From Nitrospira sp. (GTDB lineage Bacteria; Nitrospirota; Nitrospiria; Nitrospirales; Nitrospiraceae): a DNA stretch of 8,488 nucleotides. Shown in pieces: positions 1 through 6,868 of the stretch. How positions within the stretch are numbered: position 1 is the stretch's first letter; the number at the start of each line of letters is the position of its first letter. The position numbers were made by a program, and so were the translations under genes. Below the pieces are notes generated by a model, which saw only the letters and a list, made by a program, of their open reading frames with translations, did not search any database and was not told the DNA's origin. The DNA lies in contig JABMDG010000086.1 of the NCBI GenBank assembly GCA_015904045.1, positions 9,274-17,761 on the forward strand, read 5' to 3'.

Positions 1-35
1 ACGTGCATGAGCCGATGAAGGTCGGTCAAGGATTT

Positions 36-71
36 AGCCCAGGGCAATATTCGAGGAATCAGGCCCTGGCT
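36..71. terminator. Bulged inverted repeat just past the end of the sigma-54 activator gene, possible terminator
   Basis: AGCCCAGGGC at 36-45 can pair with GCCCTGGCT at 63-71, leaving one bulged C and a 17-base loop. It starts 8 bases beyond the stop codon of the minus-strand sigma-54 activator gene. In the minus direction no T-run follows the stem; in the plus direction it is followed by CTTTTC, a weak T-tract. It could therefore end a plus-strand transcript entering from the left, the minus-strand operon, or both. The remaining bases of 1-79 show no gene. Confidence 0.3.
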
Positions 72-79
72 CTTTTCGC

Positions 80-2713
80 TCAGGACCGCTTTGCTTTGGA
101 ATAGCGTTCACGGACTAACCGTTCAACTGAAGCGAAGTGCCGCTCCGGCAGGTTCTTGAATCGCCGTTTGCAATCGGCGAGGGCTGTGTCGGCGGTCTTG
201 AACGGCTCGATCACGGACAGCAGATGGCTGTAGTAATCCATCAGCTTGAGTTCGACTATGCGGAGATGGCTGGGATCGCCGGCGATCGCCAGGGCGGCTT
301 TGGCCTGGTCGCCGTTGGAGTCGACCAGGGCTTGGAAGCACAGGCCTTTGAGCCGTTGCGTGACCGTGCTGCGGTCCCAGCCCAACATCTTCGCCGCATC
401 CTGCATATCGAAACCCTGTTGCCGCAGACAATGCAGCACGGCGGCATCCCCGGCTGAGTCCGGCAGCGTGGTGGTTTGAGGCGGCGTCTTCACGCCCTTC
501 GTTGCCGTTCCTTCTAAATCAAATGATGTCTTCGTCAGAACCGGGCCATCGCTCAAAGCGACGGCCCGTTCGAGCGCATGGCGCAGCTCCCGGACGTTCC
601 CGCGCCACTCGTGGCCGGTCAAAACATGGAGTGCATCGTTGGAAAGTCTGGGAGCCGGCCGGCCCATTTGCTGCGCGATATCGGTCAAGCACTGGTCTGC
701 GATGGCCGGAATGTCGCCGGTGCGTTCGCGTAGCGGCGGCAGCAGGAAGACAAGGCCTTTCAACCGGAAATACAAATCTTCGCGGAACCAGCCCTCGGAT
801 ACCCCGCGCTGCAGGTCACGGTTGGTTGCTGCCACGATGCGCACATCTACGGTGGTGGGAGTGGTGGCTCCGACTCGATAAAAGGACTTTTCTTGCAGCA
901 CACGGAGCAGCTTGCTCTGGTGATCGAGCCGGAGATCGCCGATTTCATCCAGAAAGATCGTCCCATGATGAGCCAGCTCGAAATAACCCCGCCGGTCCGC
1001 CGATGCCCCGGTGAAGCTGCCTTTGATATGTCCGAACAATTCACTCTCAAAGAGTTCCGGCGAGATGGCCGCCATGTTCACCGCGATGAAGGTTTTGCCG
1101 GCTCTGGGGCTGAGCCGGTGCACCGCCCGGGCGAAGAGTTCCTTTCCCGTACCCGGTTCTCCCAGGAGTAACACTGTCAACGGGGATTTAGCGCCTCGTT
1201 TGACGTCTCGGAACATGCGCAAGAGCGTCTGGTCTTGGGTGATGATCCCAAGCTGGCGGCATTCGCTGCGCAATTGATCGAGCCCCGCATCGCCGATTGA
1301 AGGGGAGTTTGTGCCGGCTGCGCGAAGATCATGCAGCTGCCGTTCCAGCCGTTCCAGTTGCTGCCGGGCAAGATGCTCCTGGGACTGCGCCTCCGCGAGT
1401 TGTGCCCGCAACGACTCGGTGCTTCCAGTCCGATCATCCTGCCGGCTTGCGTATTGTGCGGTGGCGGCTTTGGCAGTTTCCAGATCTTCCTGAAGTGCCT
1501 CCACACGATTCTCGCGGAGTGTGAGCGCATCGCGGACTGCGGCGGCATCCTGCTGCACATGGAGCATTTCCCGCTCGAGAAGAATCATGCGCTGGTTTGT
1601 GGTGAGATGGATCCAGGCGGTTGTGCCGACCAGCACGACCAGCGAGGCGACCAGCGGCAGCGCTACGGGCAGGACAAGATGAAATGCCGGCAGCGCGGCG
1701 AAGGTGATGGCGCCGGAGAGGACTACTGCGACGGCTGCGACGAGGAGGCCGACCGATCCATGAAACCGGAGCAGACACCAGGCTATGAGTGACGCAAACA
1801 GAACAGTGAGGGCGAAGCGCCAGGGTGAACCGACCTGACAGACTCGATTGCCGGTGAGCAGGCTATTGAGCAGATGGAGGTGCGCCGTCATACCTGTCAC
1901 TGTTTGTCCGGTCGCCAGGAGCCAGCGGCTCTGAGTCGTAGGATCGGGAAGGATCACAACCACTTTGTTCTTGAACCATTCGTTGAGTATTCGTTCGTTG
2001 TGACGGTGAATGGCGTCCCATACTGCGGAGAGTGGAACGGTTGGTAGCGACGACAGTGACCCGTTTCCAACAAGGTTGATCAGCGCCATCCCCCCGTCCT
2101 CTGTGGCGACCGGCTGCGTTCCCGGCATCCGTCTCTGCCGATACAGGTCGTATAGGGCGGAGCCGAATGCGGGCACAGCCTGGGCCTCGATCAGGGCCGA
2201 CAGCGGGACGGTTCGCGTGACATGATCCGGATCTGCAGAGCCATCGAGATGTGCCAGGATGGCTGCGTCGGATTCAATTGCGTGATGGGGGTTGTGGACG
2301 AACACAATCGGCCCGGCTGTATGGATGGCTTCTGCCAGTATGGCGTCGCCGGTGGCTCCACCGAGTGATGCCGGGCTTGCGTGATCGAGGCGGTGGTCAA
2401 GGCCGATTGCCGCTGCGTCGGCCTCGTGGACGGCGGTGATCAATTGCGCCAAAGCAGATCGCTCCACCATTGGCCCGAATCGTTCGTCGACGGCTGGATC
2501 ACGCGCCACAATGGTCAGCGATGAACTGACTGCAATAGAGGCGCGATGGTCAAGCCATGCGTCATAGAAGACCCAATCGAGCGCCGTCAGCGTTGCGGGA
2601 GCGGCGGTCCACACGGCTATGGCCGGCAATGCGGCAAGCAATCCCATCGTGAGCGCTTGCAGCACGCTCGAGGTGAGGAACAGCCGCCAGACAGTTTTTC
2701 GCGCTAGTCCCAT
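80..2713 (-). CDS. Membrane-anchored CHASE2 sensor / sigma-54 activator (AAA+ enhancer-binding protein)
   Basis: Predicted one-component transcription activator that senses a signal outside the cytoplasmic membrane and remodels sigma-54 RNA polymerase inside. From the ATG at 2713 it is 877 residues. A first membrane segment lies at about 11-35, and a CHASE2-like extracytoplasmic region at about 40-295. Three hydrophobic spans follow at about 300-315, 320-341 and 345-369, then a Gln/Glu/Arg-rich coiled coil at about 375-465. The sigma-54 AAA+ domain follows: Walker A GEPGTGKE 518-525, loop GSFTGA 565-570 (usually GAFTGA), Walker B TIFLDEIGDL 585-594, FREDLYFRL with the arginine-finger region 643-651, and WRGNVREL 703-710. 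A Fis-like HTH sits at about 760-790, with a further ~90-residue tail. There is no receiver domain, so control is probably by CHASE2 and not by phosphorylation. The ATG lies 2 bases after the stop of the lipoprotein gene, with GGAG 12 bases upstream. A GTG at 2731 (883 residues, overlapping that stop) has no ribosome site. CHASE2 ligands are largely unknown, so the target and signal cannot be named. Confidence 0.9.
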   Translation of the reverse strand: MGLARKTVWRLFLTSSVLQALTMGLLAALPAIAVWTAAPATLTALDWVFYDAWLDHRASIAVSSSLTIVARDPAVDERFGPMVERSALAQLITAVHEADAAAIGLDHRLDHASPASLGGATGDAILAEAIHTAGPIVFVHNPHHAIESDAAILAHLDGSADPDHVTRTVPLSALIEAQAVPAFGSALYDLYRQRRMPGTQPVATEDGGMALINLVGNGSLSSLPTVPLSAVWDAIHRHNERILNEWFKNKVVVILPDPTTQSRWLLATGQTVTGMTAHLHLLNSLLTGNRVCQVGSPWRFALTVLFASLIAWCLLRFHGSVGLLVAAVAVVLSGAITFAALPAFHLVLPVALPLVASLVVLVGTTAWIHLTTNQRMILLEREMLHVQQDAAAVRDALTLRENRVEALQEDLETAKAATAQYASRQDDRTGSTESLRAQLAEAQSQEHLARQQLERLERQLHDLRAAGTNSPSIGDAGLDQLRSECRQLGIITQDQTLLRMFRDVKRGAKSPLTVLLLGEPGTGKELFARAVHRLSPRAGKTFIAVNMAAISPELFESELFGHIKGSFTGASADRRGYFELAHHGTIFLDEIGDLRLDHQSKLLRVLQEKSFYRVGATTPTTVDVRIVAATNRDLQRGVSEGWFREDLYFRLKGLVFLLPPLRERTGDIPAIADQCLTDIAQQMGRPAPRLSNDALHVLTGHEWRGNVRELRHALERAVALSDGPVLTKTSFDLEGTATKGVKTPPQTTTLPDSAGDAAVLHCLRQQGFDMQDAAKMLGWDRSTVTQRLKGLCFQALVDSNGDQAKAALAIAGDPSHLRIVELKLMDYYSHLLSVIEPFKTADTALADCKRRFKNLPERHFASVERLVRERYSKAKRS

Positions 2714-2715
2714 GG

Positions 2716-3972
2716 TTAGTGAAGACTCCACTCACGGAGCAGCGTTGCCGCTTCCTGTTTGGGAAGATGTTTAAGCAGGGTTTTGGCTTTGGGCCTGTCG
2801 GGCGTCACGCCGAGTCCTTTGGCGTAGATGCGGGCGACCGTGTATTTGGCGGAGAGAAACCCGTCACGTGCCACGGTCTCCAAGCAGGCGAGGATGGATT
2901 GATCATATCGCGCTAGATGTGGTTCCCCGCCTGTTTCATACAATTTCGAGAGTGCGTCCTGCGCCACGTCACTCAGGGCATAGGTTTCTGCAATGAGTGT
3001 GGCGACGGCCTCGTCCGTGCGGTTCTCCTTGAGCAGGCTGGTTCCCACGGTTTCGTCGCCTGAACGGTGGTCACCCGGAATATCTTTCCATAGTGACTCG
3101 CGATATGTCTGAAACGCGTCGAGGGCTTCCCTCCGCTTGCGCTCCGGCACAGTGATAGACAAGGCTTGTCGGCGAAGTTTGGTGAGGGTGTCGGTCGCCG
3201 GTTGGTAGTTGAGCGCCGAGGCTTGCGCCCACCAGAAGACTGCCAGACTAAGGTTCTTCTCGACGCCCTGTCCGCTCTTATAGGCATTGCCGAGAAAAAA
3301 CTGTGCCGGTAGGACGCCGTCACGCGCCGCGTCTTCCATGAGCTGTGTCGCCTCTTGTTCGCGGTTCGACAACTTTAAGAGCAACGCAAGCCGGTAACGC
3401 GCATCGGGAAAGCCCGGTCGCAGTTCGAGCGTCCGGCGATAGGACTGGACTGCTCCCTTCACGTGGCCTAAGGCATAGAGCACGCTGCCAAGCGTGTAGT
3501 GGGCATGAGCCAGGTCCGGGTTCAGCCGGATCGCGTCTTTCAACGCGGAGGCTGCCGTGCGCCAATCCTGTTTGGCCGTCAGCACGATCCCAAGTTGCAG
3601 ATGGGCATTGGCATTGTCCGGCTCCAACAGGAGCGCTGCGCGGCACTCGTCAAGTGCGGCATCGAAGTCGGCGATGCGATTGAGCCCCTGCGCCAGTTTC
3701 AGCCTGGTTTCCGCGCGCCTCGGCGCCAGGCGGACGGCGTCACGCAGCGCCTGTAGTGTTGTGGTCGCATCCTCACGCACAGGCGACATGAGTTCAAGAT
3801 TGTGTTGTCGGTTACGTTGTTCTTGCGGAGGCACTGTCTCAGACATCGGCGGGGGGGATTCGATAATCGAAGGCGGATTGTCTTCCGACGGTTGTGCGAA
3901 CAATGAGCAAGCGGAGAAGAGTCCAAGGAGAGGAAACATCCGGAGGGTGACGAGCACCAATTGATGACGCAT
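2716..3972 (-). CDS. TPR/Sel1-repeat lipoprotein co-transcribed with the CHASE2 activator
   Basis: A 418-residue exported repeat protein. The N-terminus is a basic then hydrophobic leader ending in a lipobox-like LFSAC with Cys22, so it is probably lipid-anchored; Ser at +2 would favour the outer membrane by the E. coli rule. A Pro/Glu-rich linker spans about 29-60. At least three TPR-type helical repeats follow at about 70-215, recognisable by LEPDNANAHLQLG, LNPDLAHAHYTLG and LRPGFPDARYRLA. A Sel1-like repeat AQFFLGNAYKSGQGV lies at 223-237, and a second, SAKYTVARIYAKGLGV, at 374-389. Such solenoids bind proteins or peptides; no catalytic site is visible. The stop codon is 2 bases before the ATG of the CHASE2 activator, so the two are almost certainly one transcript. 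The product may feed or assemble with the periplasmic CHASE2 domain, which is inference. GGAGAGG lies about 12 bases upstream of the ATG, a rather long spacing. An internal ATG at codon 12 would lose the basic start of the leader. Confidence 0.85.
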   Translation of the reverse strand: MRHQLVLVTLRMFPLLGLFSACSLFAQPSEDNPPSIIESPPPMSETVPPQEQRNRQHNLELMSPVREDATTTLQALRDAVRLAPRRAETRLKLAQGLNRIADFDAALDECRAALLLEPDNANAHLQLGIVLTAKQDWRTAASALKDAIRLNPDLAHAHYTLGSVLYALGHVKGAVQSYRRTLELRPGFPDARYRLALLLKLSNREQEATQLMEDAARDGVLPAQFFLGNAYKSGQGVEKNLSLAVFWWAQASALNYQPATDTLTKLRRQALSITVPERKRREALDAFQTYRESLWKDIPGDHRSGDETVGTSLLKENRTDEAVATLIAETYALSDVAQDALSKLYETGGEPHLARYDQSILACLETVARDGFLSAKYTVARIYAKGLGVTPDRPKAKTLLKHLPKQEAATLLREWSLH

Positions 3973-4016
3973 CGGAAATCCGCGCCTCTCCGGATCTGGT
4001 CAGTTGGACGGATTAA

Positions 4017-4025
4017 ATTATAGCA
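4017..4025 (-). promoter_or_regulatory. Extended -10 promoter for the lipoprotein/CHASE2 operon
   Basis: Read on the minus strand this is TGCTATAAT: a perfect TATAAT (4022-4017) preceded by the TGn extension (4025-4023). No good TTGACA-like -35 box lies 16-18 bases upstream, as is common for extended -10 promoters. Transcription would start near 4010, giving a leader of about 38 bases that contains the GGAGAGG ribosome site of the gene starting at 3972. The site lies in the 108-base spacer 3973-4080 between the HIT remnant and the lipoprotein gene, which shows no other gene. Confidence 0.6.
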
Positions 4026-4080
4026 CCGATTCGAGGCCGGATGGATCGGCGGACTACGTTGATGGGAGCGGTCTTCTCGC

Positions 4081-4332
4081 TCAGCGCGAAGCTTCAATGA
4101 CGTCCCGAATGCGCTGGATGTGATTCCGGAGCTGGAAGTCGTGGAGAGCGACTGCCTCATGGGCTACCCGCCAGACCGGTTCGAGCGGAGAGGGGTCGGT
4201 GGCGAGGCGGGGGATGATGTGCCAGTGGATGTGCGGCAGTTGGTTGCCGAGGAGTTCGTAATTGATTTTCTTGGCCCCATAGGCCTGGGCGAGGGCCTTG
4301 GCGACCTGGTTCACGTCTTCTATCAGTTGCAT
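4081..4332 (-). pseudogene. 5'-truncated HIT-family (histidine triad) hydrolase
   Basis: The last 83 codons encode a clear HIT-family C-terminal half: LIEDVNQVAKAL, then NYELLGNQLPHIHWHIIPR, carrying the HxHxH nucleotide-binding/catalytic motif at roughly 4212-4236. HIT proteins hydrolyse or transfer nucleotidyl groups and are usually 110-150 residues. The N-terminal half, with the conserved strands and first histidine, is absent. Upstream of the ATG at 4332 the frame stays open to 4452, but those residues (Arg/Pro/His-rich) look like the antisense of a plus-strand gene, not HIT sequence. No ribosome site precedes the 4332 ATG. The HIT homology stops just beside a 12-base palindrome (4326-4337), where a truncated plus-strand gene begins. 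Best read as a remnant of a once complete gene; a short functional product is unlikely. Confidence 0.72.
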
Positions 4333-4337
4333 GCAAC
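4326..4337. repeat. Perfect 12-base palindrome at the head-to-head gene junction
   Basis: GTTGCATGCAAC is a perfect palindrome lying within about 15 bases of the point where the minus-strand HIT coding sequence ends and the truncated plus-strand coding sequence begins. It could be chance, a protein-binding site, or a fold-back sequence linked to the rearrangement. Confidence 0.5.
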
Positions 4338-4349
4338 CGGCAGCGCGGG

Positions 4350-4568
4350 CGCGATTATTATGTCCGGGACAAGGAAACGCTGGCTGAAGCCTTTGCCTAT
4401 CTCGGCGCACTGTCAGGAGAGGGGATCCTGAGTGAGGACGTTGTGCAGGCATTGCGCAGGTTGGCCGGCGAGGGCACGTTCGATTCCATTCTCGAAGAGG
4501 CGCGGGGTTGTCCGTTGAGCAAGATGGAGCGGCAGTATTTGCGTGGGTTGGTCTCGGGAGGTATGTGA
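4350..4568 (+). pseudogene. C-terminal fragment of an unrecognised protein, upstream of yjbQ-like gene
   Basis: Reading in frame from codon 4350, about 72 residues are strongly protein-like: RDYYVRDKETLAEAFAYLGA, then a Gly/Glu-rich turn, SEDVVQALRRLAGEGTFDSI, and a final LSKMERQYLRGLVSGGM. The composition is that of an amphipathic helical domain. I do not recognise the family. The stop TGA (4566-4568) shares its last base with the ATG of the next gene (TGATG), typical of translational coupling, so this is a genuine coding 3' end. The frame is open back to a stop at 4263-4265 but has no plausible start codon or ribosome site, and upstream of about 4345 it runs antisense through the HIT remnant. 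The gene's 5' end is therefore missing at the same junction that truncates HIT. Confidence 0.6.
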
Positions 4569-4990
4569 TGGCCGTAAAGACTATTCCATTTCAGGTTGAG
4601 ATGGCGGGCGACACGCATATCGAAAACATCACGAAACGGGTCTCGTCCGCCGTGGCCGATGCCGGCCTGATTGCTGGAACCGTCACGGTGTTTGTAAAAC
4701 ATACGACGGCGTCGGTCATGATCATCGAAGACGAGCCTGGCATCCGCGCCGACACAAAAGCCTTTTGGGAACGTGTCGTACCGGCGGACCCTGACTGGCA
4801 ACATAACCGGAGAAATCCTGGAGAAGACAACGGCCATAGTCACCTACGGGGCCAGCTGCAGGGACCGTCGGTGACGGTTCCCTTCTCGGAGCGCGTGCTG
4901 CTCTTGGGAACCTGGCAGCAGATTGTTGTGGTCGATTTCGATACGCGGGCCCGCCGGCGCGAGTGCATTCTTCAAATTATGGGGGAGTAG
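4568..4990 (+). CDS. YjbQ / UPF0047 family protein
   Basis: A complete 140-residue member of the YjbQ/UPF0047 family, small cytoplasmic proteins. Some members show weak thiamine-phosphate synthase activity, but their true role is unsettled. Family hallmarks are visible in order: VFVKHTTASVMIIEDEPGIR near residues 40-59, an HNRR/NPGEDNGHSHLRG stretch near 80-96 with the conserved His and Asn residues, LQGPSVTVPF, and the C-terminal LLLGTWQQIVVVDFDTRARR. Length matches the family. The ATG at 4568 overlaps the stop of the preceding coding fragment (TGATG). An in-frame TTG at 4508 would add 20 unrelated residues and is rejected. The stop lies 5 bases before the HtrA-type protease start, so the three belong to one plus-strand unit whose original promoter is missing. 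Confidence 0.88.
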   Translation: MAVKTIPFQVEMAGDTHIENITKRVSSAVADAGLIAGTVTVFVKHTTASVMIIEDEPGIRADTKAFWERVVPADPDWQHNRRNPGEDNGHSHLRGQLQGPSVTVPFSERVLLLGTWQQIVVVDFDTRARRRECILQIMGE

Positions 4991-4995
4991 CGGTG

Positions 4996-6222
4996 ATGGA
5001 TCGGCCACGAACGTCTCTGATCGGAGTCGCAGCGATCGGGTTGGGACTGTTTTTCTCTTTCTCTCAGCCTGGAGCAGCCGAATGGGGCAGTCCGCTGGGC
5101 GGCTCGTACGAGGGAATCGAGGGAAAGCCTCGCCCCGTCGCTCCGGCCCCGGTTGAATTAGGACCTGATGAGCGGACGACGATCGCGGTGTTCGAGCGGG
5201 CGACCAAATCGGTGGTGTTCATTGCCAATACAGCGATTCAGCGAGACTTCTGGTCGATGGACACTATGGAGGTTCCGCAGGGCTCCGGGTCCGGATTCGT
5301 CTGGAACAAGCAGGGCCACATCGTGACCAATTTCCATGTGATCTACGGAGCCAACTCGATCAAGGTCACGCTGGCCGACCGGAGCGAACATCCGGCCAAG
5401 TTGGTCGGCGCTGATCCGGATCGGGATCTGGCGGTCTTGCAGATCCAGGCGTCTGAAAACGTGCTGGAGCCGCTGGCCATCGGCGTGTCTCATGATTTGC
5501 GGGTCGGACAAAAAGTCTTAGCCATCGGGAACCCATTCGGGCTTGACCATACACTCACGACCGGTGTGGTGAGCGCGCTCGGCAGGACGATCAAGTCGAT
5601 GTCGAACCGGACGATCGAAGGGGTGATTCAGACCGATGCAGCGATCAATCCGGGCAACTCCGGCGGTCCATTGCTCGACAGCGCGGGCCGCTTGATCGGC
5701 GTCAATACTCAAATTGTCAGTCCCAGCGGCGCCTATGCCGGGATCGGTTTCGCCGTACCGGTCGATACGGTCAATCGTATCGTGCCGGAACTCATCAAGC
5801 ATGGCAAATTGATCAGGCCTGGAATGGGCGTGTCATTGATTCCCGATTCGTTCGCCAAACGGTGGGGGGTCAAAGGGTTAGTGATCGGCAAGGTGTCGCG
5901 CGGAGGCAGCGCGGATCGGGCCGGGTTGCGCGGTGTGCGCGAGACCACCGCCGGGCGTATCGAACTCGGCGATATCGTGGTCGCGGTCGATGGGAAGCCG
6001 GTTGAAACGGTCGACGAATTCATGGATGCGATGGAAAAGTACAAAGTCGGCGATCGAGTGGTCGATGGACACCATGGAGGTTCCACAGGGCTCTGGGTCC
6101 GGCTTCGTGTGGAACAAGCAGGGCCACATTGTGACCAATTTCCATGTGATCTACGGAGCCAGCTCGATCAAAGTGACGCTGGCCGATCGGAGCGAACATC
6201 CAGCCAAATTGGTCGGTGCTGA
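4996..6222 (+). CDS. HtrA/DegS-type periplasmic serine protease, copy 1, with frameshifted C-terminus
   Basis: Trypsin-like HtrA-family protease with one PDZ domain, expected to degrade damaged or signalling proteins in the periplasm. The ATG at 4996 has GGAG at 4984-4987, 8 bases upstream. Residues 1-28 form a signal peptide ending Pro-Gly-Ala-Ala before Glu29. The catalytic triad is intact: His114 in TNFHVI, Asp144 in DRDLAVL and Ser222 in NPGNSGGPL. The PDZ domain spans about 285-355 (KGLVIGKVSRGGSADRAGL to EKYKVGDRV). After Val355 the frame leaves the family sequence at the junction 6059-6060 and adds a 53-residue tail, read from the second copy out of frame, to a stop at 6222. The normal ending, visible in copy 2 as KVDVVRNNKRQSVEVTLQAVN, is lost. 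The protease core should fold, but the PDZ lacks its last strand and carries an Arg/Gln-rich tail. The gene follows the YjbQ-like gene by 5 bases. Confidence 0.85.
   Translation: MDRPRTSLIGVAAIGLGLFFSFSQPGAAEWGSPLGGSYEGIEGKPRPVAPAPVELGPDERTTIAVFERATKSVVFIANTAIQRDFWSMDTMEVPQGSGSGFVWNKQGHIVTNFHVIYGANSIKVTLADRSEHPAKLVGADPDRDLAVLQIQASENVLEPLAIGVSHDLRVGQKVLAIGNPFGLDHTLTTGVVSALGRTIKSMSNRTIEGVIQTDAAINPGNSGGPLLDSAGRLIGVNTQIVSPSGAYAGIGFAVPVDTVNRIVPELIKHGKLIRPGMGVSLIPDSFAKRWGVKGLVIGKVSRGGSADRAGLRGVRETTAGRIELGDIVVAVDGKPVETVDEFMDAMEKYKVGDRVVDGHHGGSTGLWVRLRVEQAGPHCDQFPCDLRSQLDQSDAGRSERTSSQIGRC
5251..6060 (+). repeat. Direct repeat arm 1 of the duplicated htrA segment
   Basis: Bases 5251-6060 recur at 6059-6868, an offset of exactly 808 bases. 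My hand alignment counts about 58 differences over 810 positions and no indels. Only 12 of about 270 codons change an amino acid, so most changes are silent. The two arms share TG at the join. Confidence 0.9.
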
Positions 6223-6868
6223 TCCGGATCGGGATCTGGCGGTTTTGCAGATTCAGGCGTCTGAACACGTGCTGGAGCCGCTGGCCATCGGTGCGTCCCA
6301 TGATTTGCGGGTCGGACAAAAAGTCTTGGCCATCGGCAACCCCTTCGGGCTCGACCATACGCTCACGACCGGTGTGGTGAGTGCGCTTGGCAGGACGATC
6401 AAGTCGATGTCGAACCGGACGATTGAAGGGGTGATTCAGACCGATGCGGCGATCAATCCGGGCAATTCCGGCGGTCCATTGCTCGACAGCGCGGGTCGCT
6501 TGATCGGCGTCAATACTCAAATCGTCAGTCCCAGCGGCGCCTATGCAGGGATCGGCTTTGCCGTGCCGGTCGATACGGTCAACCGCATCATTCCGGAGCT
6601 TATCAAGCATGGCAAGTTGATCAGGCCTGGAATGGGCGTGTCATTGGTTCACGATTCGATCGCCAAACGGTGGGGGATCAAGGGGCTAGTGATCGGCAAG
6701 GTGTCGCGTGGAGGCAGCGCGGATCGGGCCGGGTTGCGCGGTGTGCGCGAGACCGCTGCCGGACGTATCGAACTCGGCGATATCGTGGTCGCGGTCGATG
6801 GGAAGCCGGTTGAGTCGGTCGACGATCTCATGGATGCGATGGAGAAGTACAAAGTCGGGGATCGAGTG
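6059..6868 (+). repeat. Direct repeat arm 2 of the duplicated htrA segment
   Basis: This arm is the counterpart of 5251-6060. Because the 808-base offset is not a multiple of three, it is read in a different frame from the first copy. It begins mid-gene, at the Trp codon before SMDTMEVPQG, and continues past its end (6869) into the authentic 3' end of an htrA-type gene. It carries no signal-peptide sequence of its own. Confidence 0.9.

Noticed and set aside
137..1792. Several open frames opposite or out of frame within the sigma-54 activator gene
   Set aside because: They are Arg/Ala/Pro-rich products of GC-rich third-position bias, with no motifs, and conflict with a gene showing clear AAA+ motifs.
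2714..2731. GTG start giving an 883-residue CHASE2 activator
   Set aside because: It overlaps the lipoprotein stop and has no ribosome site, while the ATG at 2713 lies 2 bases after that stop with GGAG upstream. The six extra residues add nothing recognisable.
2860..2885. TGGCACG on the minus strand as a sigma-54 promoter
   Set aside because: It lies inside the lipoprotein gene and lacks the TTGC-type -12 element at the right spacing. No other convincing -24/-12 site was seen in the window.
3851..3857. Run of seven G (C in coding sense) in the lipoprotein gene as a phase-variation tract
   Set aside because: It encodes the proline-rich linker, and seven bases is short. There is no other sign of phase variation.
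4333..4452. N-terminal extension of the HIT reading frame to an ATG at 4452
   Set aside because: These 40 residues are Arg/Pro/His-rich and unlike HIT proteins. The opposite strand here encodes convincing protein, so the extension is an antisense shadow.
4508..4567. TTG start extending the YjbQ-like protein to 160 residues
   Set aside because: The extra residues are out-of-frame reading of the preceding coding fragment. The ATG at 4568 matches the usual family start and forms a TGATG overlap.
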